Origin: Cyanobacterium aponinum PCC 10605
Lineage (GTDB): Bacteria > Cyanobacteriota > Cyanobacteriia > Cyanobacteriales > Cyanobacteriaceae
DNA length: 64,000 bases
Reading direction: 5' to 3'
Assembly (NCBI RefSeq): GCF_000317675.1
Contig: NC_019776.1
Span: 930,001-994,000, forward strand
The position numbers and the translations under genes are program-made. The notes under the pieces are model-generated. The model did no database searches, had not been told where the DNA came from, and was given only the letters and a program-made list of their open reading frames with translations. Shown one piece after another: positions 27,975 through 36,419 of the stretch. Position 1 is the stretch's first letter. Each line of letters starts with the position of its first letter.

Positions 27975-30674
27975 TTAAATTTCGTCAATTAGAGTAGTGA
28001 TTCGATCGAACTCTAAAGAGTCAACAATATTTTTTAATCCTTGAATTAAAGACTTATGAGAGTCTGGTATTTCTTGAATTAAGTCTAATATTAATTGCTC
28101 ATCTAAATCAATACTAGCTTTATATAATTTTTTTAACCACTCTTGAGGCATAGCGACAAAATCCTTTGCTGTTAATTCTGAGATTATTTCTGTAGATTGA
28201 TTTTCTTCTATTTGTTCATAAATAAAGTTAACTCCTAAATGTTTGCTCAACATCGAAAATATAGTTTCTTGTCGAAAGGGCTTACGCACAAAATCATCAC
28301 AACCGGCTGATAAAATAATTGCTTTTTCCTCTTCTAAAACACTGGCAGTAACGGCAATAATAGCTGTAGCATTACCTTTAGTTGTACCTTTAATAATTTT
28401 TGTAGCTTCATAACCATCCATAACGGGCATTCTCATATCCATAAAAATTAGATGAGGTTGCCATTTTTCCCAAATTTTTACTGCCTGTTTTCCGTTATTC
28501 GCCTCTTTTAATTCAAAGCCAAAAGGTTTTAATAATTTAACTAATAGTTGACAGTTAATTTCTTTATCATCCACTATCAATATTTTATATGTTTTTTCAT
28601 TGGCTTCAATACCAACTACTTGGGGCATTATCTGATTTGATTTAACTTCATAGTCTGGTATTATTTCTGTTTGAACGGTAAAAGAAAAAATAGTACCCAC
28701 ATTTTCCTCGCTACTAACTTTTATATTACCCCCCATTAATTCAACAAATTTTTTGCTAATAGATAACCCTAAACCTGTGCCTTCATTCACTTCTTTTCCT
28801 GATTTTGTTTGAGTAAAAGGTTGAAATAAAGTAGCTAATTCTTGGTGCTTAATTCCTTTTCCTGTATCTCTAATTATAAATAATAATTCTACTTTTTTTT
28901 CATTGTTATTAAGTTTATTTATTGTCCCCTGAAGGGAAACTCCTCCTTCTTCTGTAAATTTAATGGCATTACTCACTAAATTAATAATTATTTGCCGTAA
29001 TTTAGGTGCATCAGTTTTAATAAATTGGGGTAAGTTATCTAATTTTTCAAAAATTAAATGTATGCCTTTTTTTTCTGCTTTATATTTAAAAATATCTTCG
29101 ATTTCATCTAATAGTTTATATAAATCAATATTCTCTTTATTTAGGGTAATCTTCCCTGCTTCAATTTTTGATAAGTCTAAAATATTATTAATTAAAGTTA
29201 ATAGGTGTTCTCCACTACGATTAATTATTTCTATACTTTCTTGATGTTCTTCTGGTAATGTGGGAGATTTACGCATAATTTGGGCAAATCCAAGAATCGC
29301 ATTGAGGGGAGTGCGCAATTCATGGCTCATATTCGCTAAAAATTCACTCTTGGCTTGATTCGCTACTTCTGCTTTATCTTTTGCCTCTGACAGTTCTTTT
29401 GTTCTATCTTTGACTTTTTCTTCTAAGTTTTGCACCAATTCCTGTATCTCATTTGTCATTTCGTTAAAAGCGATCGCTAAATGTCCTAATTCATCTCGAC
29501 GTTTTAAAATAATCGGAGATTGATGATTTCCTTTTTGAAAATTGCTCAAGGCGCGATCGAGTAGTAAAATAGGTTTTGTAATGTAGTTAGTCGTCCATAA
29601 AGCAAGAAAAAGAGCGATTAAAAGGATAAAAAACCAAATTATAATAGTTAATTTTGTATTGGCTTCGATGTCTCCTACTAAGTCTTGTTTTGGAATTAAA
29701 ATCAAAATATACCAAGGTTTTGTTAGATAATTGTTGTAGGGAAAAGCCTGAATAAAATAGTATTGATTATCTAGTTTTACTTGCCAAAATTGTGATTCTT
29801 TTAAGTTATTTAAAGAGCTAAATTTTTTATTTATATTAGTAGATAATTGTCTAATTTTTTCATGCTGACTATTTTCTAAACTAATTCTTTCTGGTTGTTG
29901 CTCAATTTTTTTGGCATCAGGATTAGTGATAATAAATGGTTTTTCTAAAGAACTGGCTACTAAATAGTTATTATCATCTACAATAATAATTTCTCCTGTT
30001 TTACTAACTGATAAATCTTTTAAAAAATTGCTAATTAAAGATAATAATAAATCACTAAATAAAACCCCTTCTAATTGATTTTCTTGGTTATAAATAGGCA
30101 CAACAGCAGAAATTGCGAGACGAGGAGTGCCTTGATAAATGAAAACATCACTCCATGTTGCTTCTCTGGCTTCAACAGCTTTTTGATACCAAGGTCTTTG
30201 TTGATTAATAAAATTAGGAATAACAGTTTTTTGGGCTATTTTATTCCCTTTTTGATCCAGATTATAAATTCTTAAATTATAAGGAGAAGAATTATCCATT
30301 ATATTAATTTCTATTTCTTTATCATCTAATCTCTCTACTCCTATTAAATTTCCTGTCTCTGTAGCATAACCTATAAACCCAATATGAGGAAATTGATTAA
30401 TTTGATACCAAAGGTATTTTTCCATTAAAGAAAAATTATTAAAATCAATAATCCCTAGTTCACGATTATCTAAATTAATTTGATTAATTGATAAAGGGGT
30501 TGATAAATATTCAGTTAATTGCTCACTAACTTTTTCGTTAATTTCTCCCTGTAATTTTTGTGCTAATTTTTCTATTGCTCTATTACTATTTTGAAAGGAA
30601 ATATAGCCAAACAAACCCATGGCACTAATCATGGGCATTATAAATAATAAAATAATACGTGAGCGTAAAGACAT
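27975..30674 (-). CDS. Hybrid sensor histidine kinase with dCache sensor
   Basis: An 899-residue membrane kinase. TM1 at about 7-27, an extracytoplasmic double-Cache-type sensor to about 335, TM2 at 341-365, HAMP to about 420, then HisKA with H451 in NMSHELRTPLNAIL. The ATPase domain has N569 and G boxes DTGKGI and GTGLGLSI, and the receiver has D746 in LIFMDMRMPVMDG. The C-terminal 80 residues are a helical domain, not a standard Hpt. Cache sensors usually bind small molecules; the ligand is unknown. It lies 17 bases after the FHA-GGDEF-EAL gene in the same direction, so these two probably form an operon. Confidence 0.94.
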   Translation of the reverse strand: MSLRSRIILLFIMPMISAMGLFGYISFQNSNRAIEKLAQKLQGEINEKVSEQLTEYLSTPLSINQINLDNRELGIIDFNNFSLMEKYLWYQINQFPHIGFIGYATETGNLIGVERLDDKEIEINIMDNSSPYNLRIYNLDQKGNKIAQKTVIPNFINQQRPWYQKAVEAREATWSDVFIYQGTPRLAISAVVPIYNQENQLEGVLFSDLLLSLISNFLKDLSVSKTGEIIIVDDNNYLVASSLEKPFIITNPDAKKIEQQPERISLENSQHEKIRQLSTNINKKFSSLNNLKESQFWQVKLDNQYYFIQAFPYNNYLTKPWYILILIPKQDLVGDIEANTKLTIIIWFFILLIALFLALWTTNYITKPILLLDRALSNFQKGNHQSPIILKRRDELGHLAIAFNEMTNEIQELVQNLEEKVKDRTKELSEAKDKAEVANQAKSEFLANMSHELRTPLNAILGFAQIMRKSPTLPEEHQESIEIINRSGEHLLTLINNILDLSKIEAGKITLNKENIDLYKLLDEIEDIFKYKAEKKGIHLIFEKLDNLPQFIKTDAPKLRQIIINLVSNAIKFTEEGGVSLQGTINKLNNNEKKVELLFIIRDTGKGIKHQELATLFQPFTQTKSGKEVNEGTGLGLSISKKFVELMGGNIKVSSEENVGTIFSFTVQTEIIPDYEVKSNQIMPQVVGIEANEKTYKILIVDDKEINCQLLVKLLKPFGFELKEANNGKQAVKIWEKWQPHLIFMDMRMPVMDGYEATKIIKGTTKGNATAIIAVTASVLEEEKAIILSAGCDDFVRKPFRQETIFSMLSKHLGVNFIYEQIEENQSTEIISELTAKDFVAMPQEWLKKLYKASIDLDEQLILDLIQEIPDSHKSLIQGLKNIVDSLEFDRITTLIDEI

Positions 30675-30690
30675 AAAAAAGTCTGGAATT

Positions 30691-33255
30691 TTATTTACTA
30701 ATATAACCGTAATTAGCTAAAAATTCTGTCATGTCTTGTTCTACTAAAGGAGGAGTTAACCAATTACCTTGTATTTCCTGACAACCCAATTTAATTAAAT
30801 CTTCTATTTGTGATTTTTCTTCTACTCCTTCGGCAACAATTCTCAGGTTGTCAAAACTTTTACTAAGAGTGATAATAGCATGGACTAGGGCTTTATCTTG
30901 AGGATTCGATCGCATCTTCTTGATTACAGGGCGATCGAGCTTTAAAGTAGAGAAAGAAAACTGTCGAAGATAACCAATACTAGAAATCCCCGTACCAAAA
31001 TCATCTAAGGCAACTCTAACTCCCAAATCCGCCAACTCATGTAAAATTTTCACCATAGTGGGATTATCTTCAGCAAGGGTAGTTTCCTTAATTTCCAGTT
31101 CCAAGAAAAAAGGATTAAGACTGGTTTTTTCCAAAACACCTTTCACCATCGCTACAAAATTAGGCTGTTGAAACTGTTGAATAGAGATGTTAACACAAAT
31201 CGGTTGATCATCAAGATAACTTCCCTGCCAAGCTACCCTCTGACGACAAGCTGTTTCTAATACCCATTCTCCCATTGGCACAATTAACCCTGTTTCCTCC
31301 GCCATAGGAATAAATTGATCAGGTGTAATACGACCTAAATCAGGATGCTCCCAACGAATTAGGGCTTCAATACCCGTAATTTTTTCTAAATCAATAGCAA
31401 CTTGGGGATGATATTGTAAAGTAAACTCATTTCTATCCAAAGCGTGTGCCAATAGCTTCTCAATACGTAAAAAACGCTCTATTTTCTCTTGTCTTTGAGC
31501 ATCAAAAAACTTAAAGTTATTTTTCCCTGATTCCTTACTTTTGAAAAGTGCTGTTTGTGCTTGATTTAAAAGAGTTTCTGCACTTTTTTCTTCTAATTCC
31601 TTTAAAGAGACTCCAATGCTAATTTTTGTATGTATCTTATGATTTTCCAAAAAGAAAGGGGGTTTTAAGGCTTCTAACATTCTGGAGCAAATTCTACCTA
31701 CATCCTGAATACTTCTCACATGGGGCAACAAACAAACAAACTGAGAAGATTCCCAATGGGCAACGGTATCACCTCCCCTTAAAGAAGTCCTCAAACGTTT
31801 AGCAAAACCATCTAAAATTCCTGATCTTAAACTATAACCGAGAGTGTCTTTTCCTTCTTCTAATATTTCTAACTCCAGAAAAACAATACATAATAATCCT
31901 TTTTGCCTACGAATATTTGCGATCGCAGTTTTTAACTGTTCTAAAAATAACTGACGATTAGGCAAACCCGTTTCTAAATCATACAACCCCTCTTCTTGAA
32001 TATAAGTTTGTTGATTGATATTTCTAGTAACAGGACGAACCGTAAAAGAAAGTATAACTTGATCTCCATAACTAATCCAAATAATATTAGACTCTAGCTC
32101 AAGAGGTAACTTATTCTTACTCTTATAAACAAACTCCCTCACAACAGCCTTATCCTTTTTCGACTTTAAGATAAAATCTACCTGCTCATCTAAAACCGCC
32201 GTTGACAAATCAATCAAATCATACAACTTAAGAGAATAAATCTCGTCGAGACTATAACCCAACAAATCAGCCAACGCATTATTTGCCTCTAAGATTTTTT
32301 TGCTATTGGCATCAACCAGAAAAACCCCCTCCTTGGTTTGACTAATAAAAGCTCTATATCTCTGCTCACTATCTTGTAACTGACTTTCTAAGGCTTTACG
32401 CTTAGTAAAATCAAAAATATAACTCCTAATTAGTTTTTTATCGGGCAAATAGTGAAGATATTGCTCAAAAATTTGGTCTTTAATCTGAATTTCTCTGACA
32501 AATAATTTATTATTCTTACCGTGAGTAGTAATATTATCAATCAAACCTAACAGTAAAGGATGGGTGTTGATAATAGTATTATTTTTCAACTCAGGAAACT
32601 TATTGGTTGCCGAAGGATTAAGATAAGTAATATTACCATTCCAATCTAGCTCAATAATCGGATTAGGGCTTAACTCCGGAAAAGAAGCCAACTTAGCAAT
32701 CTCTGAATCCTGAAGATTTCCTCTTTCTGACTCTAAATTAGCCTCAGAAATAACTAAAGTCTGCTTACTAACTTTTTCTTTTTCCGCCTTTTTCTTTGCT
32801 GGTAATTTTTCTGTGCCGGTGCTATCAGACTCTGATGCTTTTTCAAAATCCCCTGACTGCAATAAAGCTAAATCATCAACACTATTAAGAACATAATAAC
32901 TAGCTTGAACCTCAAAACCAAAACGAATAGTATCTTCGTGCTTCAACTCTTGTACTAAACATCTTTTTTCGTTGATAAAAATACCATTAGTACTACGATT
33001 ACCCTGTAAATCTCCATCAAGCAACCAATAGGAAAAACTACGATTTTTAGTATCTGTACGTCTTAATAATGTGGCATGAAAACGAGATACTTTCTTTGAT
33101 GATAGAATAATTTTGTTACGTGGATCTCTACCAATCGAATAGTTTGCTTCTTCTAAAATAATTGTACGACGAGAAGAATCGTCTTCTAATACTAAAACAT
33201 GAGTTATTGGTTGTAAGTCACTATGGGAGGTAGTTTTTATGTAGTCGCTATTCAT
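30691..33255 (-). CDS. FHA-PAS-GGDEF-EAL cyclic-di-GMP signalling protein
   Basis: An 854-residue protein with an N-terminal FHA domain (about 15-120: ANYSIGRDPRNKIIL, VSRFHATLLRR), which binds phosphothreonine. Two PAS-like domains (about 185-285 and 295-400) follow, then a GGDEF domain and an EAL domain. The GGDEF motif itself is degenerate (HWESSQF), so cyclase activity is unlikely. The EAL domain keeps EALIRWEH and ALDDFGTGISS, so phosphodiesterase activity is likely. An FHA domain on a c-di-GMP enzyme suggests crosstalk with Ser/Thr kinases (inference). Confidence 0.93.
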   Translation of the reverse strand: MNSDYIKTTSHSDLQPITHVLVLEDDSSRRTIILEEANYSIGRDPRNKIILSSKKVSRFHATLLRRTDTKNRSFSYWLLDGDLQGNRSTNGIFINEKRCLVQELKHEDTIRFGFEVQASYYVLNSVDDLALLQSGDFEKASESDSTGTEKLPAKKKAEKEKVSKQTLVISEANLESERGNLQDSEIAKLASFPELSPNPIIELDWNGNITYLNPSATNKFPELKNNTIINTHPLLLGLIDNITTHGKNNKLFVREIQIKDQIFEQYLHYLPDKKLIRSYIFDFTKRKALESQLQDSEQRYRAFISQTKEGVFLVDANSKKILEANNALADLLGYSLDEIYSLKLYDLIDLSTAVLDEQVDFILKSKKDKAVVREFVYKSKNKLPLELESNIIWISYGDQVILSFTVRPVTRNINQQTYIQEEGLYDLETGLPNRQLFLEQLKTAIANIRRQKGLLCIVFLELEILEEGKDTLGYSLRSGILDGFAKRLRTSLRGGDTVAHWESSQFVCLLPHVRSIQDVGRICSRMLEALKPPFFLENHKIHTKISIGVSLKELEEKSAETLLNQAQTALFKSKESGKNNFKFFDAQRQEKIERFLRIEKLLAHALDRNEFTLQYHPQVAIDLEKITGIEALIRWEHPDLGRITPDQFIPMAEETGLIVPMGEWVLETACRQRVAWQGSYLDDQPICVNISIQQFQQPNFVAMVKGVLEKTSLNPFFLELEIKETTLAEDNPTMVKILHELADLGVRVALDDFGTGISSIGYLRQFSFSTLKLDRPVIKKMRSNPQDKALVHAIITLSKSFDNLRIVAEGVEEKSQIEDLIKLGCQEIQGNWLTPPLVEQDMTEFLANYGYISK

Positions 33256-33461
33256 GGCAGGATTTCAAGGGATGATATTTAACTCTTTACAGAAGTCTCA
33301 CTCAATTGAAAATTGTAATCAAAATTTATAGGAAAATTAGAAAATTACAATTATTCCTCAATTTTACACTGCAATTCTATATTGATTACTATTAATTTAT
33401 GAGAAAAACTAACTTAAAATAGATAGGAAAAATTATAGTGAAAAGGCAATGGGCAAGAGGC

Positions 33462-33503
33462 AAACCCCCCTTTATCCCCCCTCTTGAGGGGGGAGGGCAA
33501 CAG
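33462..33503. repeat. C-rich repeat, copy 1
   Basis: Matches 48213-48256 nearly base for base: CAAACCCCCCTTTATCCCCC, then CTCTTGAGGGGGGAGGGCAA. The CCCCCCTC and GAGGGGGG arms form a hairpin. Both copies are followed by a heptamer or palindrome repeat. Confidence 0.75.
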
Positions 33504-33555
33504 TGTTTAATTAATTTCCCCCTCATCCCCTCATCACCCTAACACCTGACTCCCG

Positions 33556-33590
33556 CAACCTGAAACCTGCAACCTGAAACCTGAAACCTA
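33556..33590. repeat. Heptameric tandem repeat AACCTGA
   Basis: Five consecutive AACCTGA-type units (one AACCTGC, last AACCTAT). It is the complement-strand style of the AGGTTGC arrays at 18331 and 38247. Confidence 0.88.
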
Positions 33591-33596
33591 TTTTAT

Positions 33597-33641
33597 AACT
33601 CCGTTCACGACTGAAAGGAGTGTACGAGCGTAGCGAACTCC
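33597..33641 (-). repeat. Gene-3'-end hairpin repeat, copy 3
   Basis: On the minus strand: GTTCGCTACGCTCG, then TACACTCC-TTTCAGTCGTGAA-CGGAGTT. The core pairs ACTCC with GGAGT and TTCA with TGAA around a GTCG loop. It begins about 22 bases after the trpF stop and has the same orientation as trpF, just as the two other copies follow fabF. Confidence 0.85.
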
Positions 33642-33663
33642 CCGAATTAATTTCTTAACCCTG

Positions 33664-34317
33664 CTAATTCGACGAATGTAAGGGAACTTTAAAAGAGTTA
33701 AGGTGCTCTAGCAAAAGTTTAATCTTGTTTAAGTCTTTTTCCCCCGGATTAGTTTCCACTCCACTAGAAACATCAATTCCATCACATTTTAAAGTGTTTA
33801 AGGCTAGTAACACATTATCAGGAGTCAATCCCCCTGCCAACAGCCAAGGGCGAGGAGGTCTAAAATCTGCTAATTCAGACCAATTAAAGGTTTTACCTGT
33901 GCCACCATACATATCTTTTTGATAGGTGTCTAAGAGTATAGTATCAATCACAGATAAATAATCATCTAATTTAGCTAAAGAATCGGAATTTTCATAACGA
34001 AACACTTTAATAATTTCTAAATCGGGTAGAGATTCTCTTAATGTGCTACACATACTGGGGGTTTCATCTCCATGAAGTTGAATCGCCGTTAAGCCTCCTG
34101 TTTTGACAATATCGAGAATATCATCAACACTTTGATTGACAAATACCCCTACTTTACTGACTTCTGAGGGAATTTTGCTTGTAATTGTTTTTATTTGTTC
34201 AGGGTTTATGTATCGAGGAGAGTTTTTTACACAGATAAATCCTAATGTGTCCACACCTAAAGAGGCGATCGCATCCGCTTGTTTTAAGTTAGTAATACCA
34301 CATATTTTCAGACGCAT
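33664..34317 (-). CDS. trpF: Phosphoribosylanthranilate isomerase
   Basis: TIM-barrel enzyme of tryptophan synthesis converting phosphoribosylanthranilate to CdRP. The first strand holds the catalytic cysteine (LKICGITN) and the general-acid aspartate is in TILLDTY. The phosphate-binding end is LLAGGLTPDNV and GIDVSSGVET. Length is 217 with the ATG at 34317; a TTG 15 bases upstream opens the frame but MRLKICGI is the normal N-terminus. It stands alone, as trp genes are scattered in cyanobacteria. Confidence 0.95.
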   Translation of the reverse strand: MRLKICGITNLKQADAIASLGVDTLGFICVKNSPRYINPEQIKTITSKIPSEVSKVGVFVNQSVDDILDIVKTGGLTAIQLHGDETPSMCSTLRESLPDLEIIKVFRYENSDSLAKLDDYLSVIDTILLDTYQKDMYGGTGKTFNWSELADFRPPRPWLLAGGLTPDNVLLALNTLKCDGIDVSSGVETNPGEKDLNKIKLLLEHLNSFKVPLHSSN

Positions 34318-34473
34318 AATATTTAGGGGCAATTTTTAGTAATAAGAATGTAATAAAAATTAATAATAAAAAGCAATAAAAATGATTAATCTTATTTAAG
34401 ATCTTAAAAGGAAAAGTAAATATAGCTATTAACATAGCAAAAATAGTTAACATAAATCAAACAAAAAAAGACC

Positions 34474-34746
34474 ATGACACTAATAGAATTAAGTTTTTTA
34501 GCAAATATTCCTCAAACTGTAGAGTGGAACTACAATGTAGCAATAGTGATGATTGCCGCTAATTTGGTGGTGGTTTTCATTGGACGTTTTGCCATTCAAA
34601 ATGCGGGGGTAGGACCAGATTTACCCGTTGGCAAACCTGCTTTATGGAAAAATTTTGGTTTACCTGAATTACTAGCTACTCTTAGCTTTGGTCATATTCT
34701 CGGTGCTGGATTTATCCTCGGATTATCCAACGCTGGATTACTATAA
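34474..34746 (+). CDS. psaK: Photosystem I reaction center subunit PsaK
   Basis: A 90-residue thylakoid protein with two membrane helices (about 18-38 and 64-86) joined by a loop with PVGKPALWKNFGLPELLATLSFGHILGAGFILGL, the PsaK signature. PsaK sits at the edge of PSI, binds chlorophyll and is involved in contacts with antenna complexes. Two TTAACAT motifs 18 bases apart (about 34426-34456) precede the gene and could be light-response sites, but they do not match the known HLR1 pattern well. Confidence 0.95.
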   Translation: MTLIELSFLANIPQTVEWNYNVAIVMIAANLVVVFIGRFAIQNAGVGPDLPVGKPALWKNFGLPELLATLSFGHILGAGFILGLSNAGLL

Positions 34747-34786
34747 TAGACAGTAAGTAATGAGTAGTAAATAGTATTTTTTAAAA

Positions 34787-34860
34787 TGGCTCGGGGCGGA
34801 TTTGAACCGCCGACCTTGGGCTTATGAGTCCCCTGCTCTAACCAACTGAGCTACCAAGCC
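34787..34860 (-). tRNA. tRNA-Met (anticodon CAT)
   Basis: A 74-nt tRNA read on the minus strand: acceptor GGCTTGG/CCGAGCC with discriminator A, D arm GCTCAGTTGGTTAGAGC, anticodon loop CTCATAA, T arm GGCGG-TTCAAAT-CCGCC. The anticodon stem GGGGA/GCCCA has three G-C pairs but mismatches at both ends (27-43 and 31-39). It looks like an elongator tRNA-Met; the tRNA-Ile(CAT) alternative cannot be excluded by eye. No CCA encoded. Confidence 0.9.
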
Positions 34861-34930
34861 TTAAAACTCACGTTTATATATTATAACTTCCTCATTGTAA
34901 TTTTTCAAGATCTAAATCTAAATTTTTTTA

Positions 34931-34956
34931 GGGAGTGTCAAAAACAAACTCCCCTT
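34931..34956. repeat. Hairpin after opcA
   Basis: GGGAGT and ACTCCC flank 11-14 bases just downstream of opcA. On the opcA strand the stem is followed by an A-run, not a T-run, so it does not qualify as a typical intrinsic terminator; it may act as an mRNA 3' end structure. Confidence 0.5.
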
Positions 34957-34963
34957 CATCACT

Positions 34964-36313
34964 CTACAATTCTAAAATCTGCTTGGTGAAAGCCATACTT
35001 TCTCGATAAAGAGCATCTTTTCCCCAACGTTGTAACTCTTTACTTAAAAGATTTTCTGTTTCTTGATCGGCTAGAGATGTCACCTGTTGTACACGACAAG
35101 ATTGAGCGCCTCCTCCGGCCTCCATACGCATACATCCAGTAGTTTCAGAGCATAAGACAGTACAACAATCAGCATTAAGATTAGTGGATGTTAATTTGAG
35201 ACTGATTAAATCTCCCAAAATTTCTCCCCAATCCCCGACGGGAATACCGGCTAATTCAGCTTTGATAATTTTTCCTTCAGGATTAGTTAAGGTGACTTTA
35301 TGAATGTCATAATCTCCTGTTTCCCTTTCACAACTTTTTGGTTGCCAATTTAAACGACTAGCTAACCAACCCAAAAACATTAGGGCTTGATTGGGATTAC
35401 CTTTTTCATAATCAATCGTAACCTGATCGACTTCCCATATAGAGCTACGCCTTTCAGGAGGATCAAAGGCTTCTGCTGTCAACTCTTGCCATGATGATAA
35501 TCTCGCCCAATTGATGTCACTTAAAGGAATATCTTTTTCTAATAATTGTCCTATTTTGAGTAATTCAATTTCTGGTTGGGCAAATATACTGGAATCAACT
35601 ATAATTCGATCGCACTCTTTTGTCAATCTTTGAAATAAGGAGTATTCCTCGTCAATCCCTGCCTTCCACCAGATAAACTTCGGTAAATCGGGAATCATTA
35701 ATTCAGAAATAATACCGCTAATACGTTCAAAGGCGGATGATACTCCCGTGATAGTGATATATTCACAGCAAATTAAACTATTTTCCGATCTTTTGTTCAC
35801 AGGACAATAAGCAGAAACCTGAGCTTTTACCCCTTCATCTTCTTCTGTAGTGGAAACAAGAGCTATGATACGACAAGGATTAGTAGATGCGATCGCATCT
35901 GCAATACCAGCTCCCTCCATATCAGGAGAGTATTGCTTCACCGCAGTAGCCTCAGTGATATTAACTTTTCCTTGAGCAGACTTTGCTTTAAATTCCTCTT
36001 GTAATTTATTCATGAGCTCAGGAGAAGAAACCCCCGTAACCTCGAAATTATAGGCTTTTTGAGCCGCTTTAATTGCCGAAGTGGTGCGAGGTCCTGCAAT
36101 GCCATCAATCGGACCTGTATAAAATCCCAAAGCAGAAAGTAATGGTTGAATAGCATCTGGTTCATAAACCAAAATACTAAAAGTAGAAGCCCTAGTAGCA
36201 GCTAAACCATCACCGCTACCACTATACATTTGCCAAATTTGTCTTAATTCATTATCGATGTAGTCTAAACTAACATCTTTCGGTGCTTGTAAAGAAACTA
36301 AAGGAGTCGTCAT
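34964..36313 (-). CDS. opcA: OpcA, glucose-6-phosphate dehydrogenase assembly protein
   Basis: A 449-residue allosteric partner of glucose-6-phosphate dehydrogenase in cyanobacteria. The N-terminal part includes a segment like a peptidoglycan-binding domain (ALGFYTGPIDGIAGPRTTSAIKAAQKAYNFEVTG) that is normal for this family; then NPCRIIALVSTTEEDEGVKAQVSAYCPV and the C-terminal cysteine-containing core (DCCTVLCSETTGCMRMEAGGGAQSC). I start at the ATG MTTPLVSLQAPKDVSL; the frame runs open for 45 more codons upstream into repeat-like sequence with no coding character. It follows zwf by 106 bases. Confidence 0.95.
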   Translation of the reverse strand: MTTPLVSLQAPKDVSLDYIDNELRQIWQMYSGSGDGLAATRASTFSILVYEPDAIQPLLSALGFYTGPIDGIAGPRTTSAIKAAQKAYNFEVTGVSSPELMNKLQEEFKAKSAQGKVNITEATAVKQYSPDMEGAGIADAIASTNPCRIIALVSTTEEDEGVKAQVSAYCPVNKRSENSLICCEYITITGVSSAFERISGIISELMIPDLPKFIWWKAGIDEEYSLFQRLTKECDRIIVDSSIFAQPEIELLKIGQLLEKDIPLSDINWARLSSWQELTAEAFDPPERRSSIWEVDQVTIDYEKGNPNQALMFLGWLASRLNWQPKSCERETGDYDIHKVTLTNPEGKIIKAELAGIPVGDWGEILGDLISLKLTSTNLNADCCTVLCSETTGCMRMEAGGGAQSCRVQQVTSLADQETENLLSKELQRWGKDALYRESMAFTKQILEL

Positions 36314-36419
36314 AGTTTTACAGTAATAATTATTGATTAAATGAGTAGGGAGTGGGGAGAGTGGGAAAATTAAACAAAACCTAACACCTGACACCCGAAA
36401 CCTGACATCTTTCTCTTCT

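Larger units (their letters stand above)
33256..33663. other. Repeat-filled spacer
   Basis: The 408-base spacer downstream of trpF contains four repeat types in a row: a C-rich element (33462-33503), heptamers (33556-33590), and the hairpin repeat (33597-33641). The first 160 bases are plain AT-rich sequence holding the promoter of the FHA gene. No ORF. Confidence 0.6.

Noticed and set aside
34426-34456. HLR1 light-response element before psaK
   Set aside because: The TTAACAT pair has an extra A and wrong spacing compared with the known direct repeat.
34931-34956. Intrinsic terminator after opcA
   Set aside because: On the transcribed strand the stem is followed by A's and not T's.
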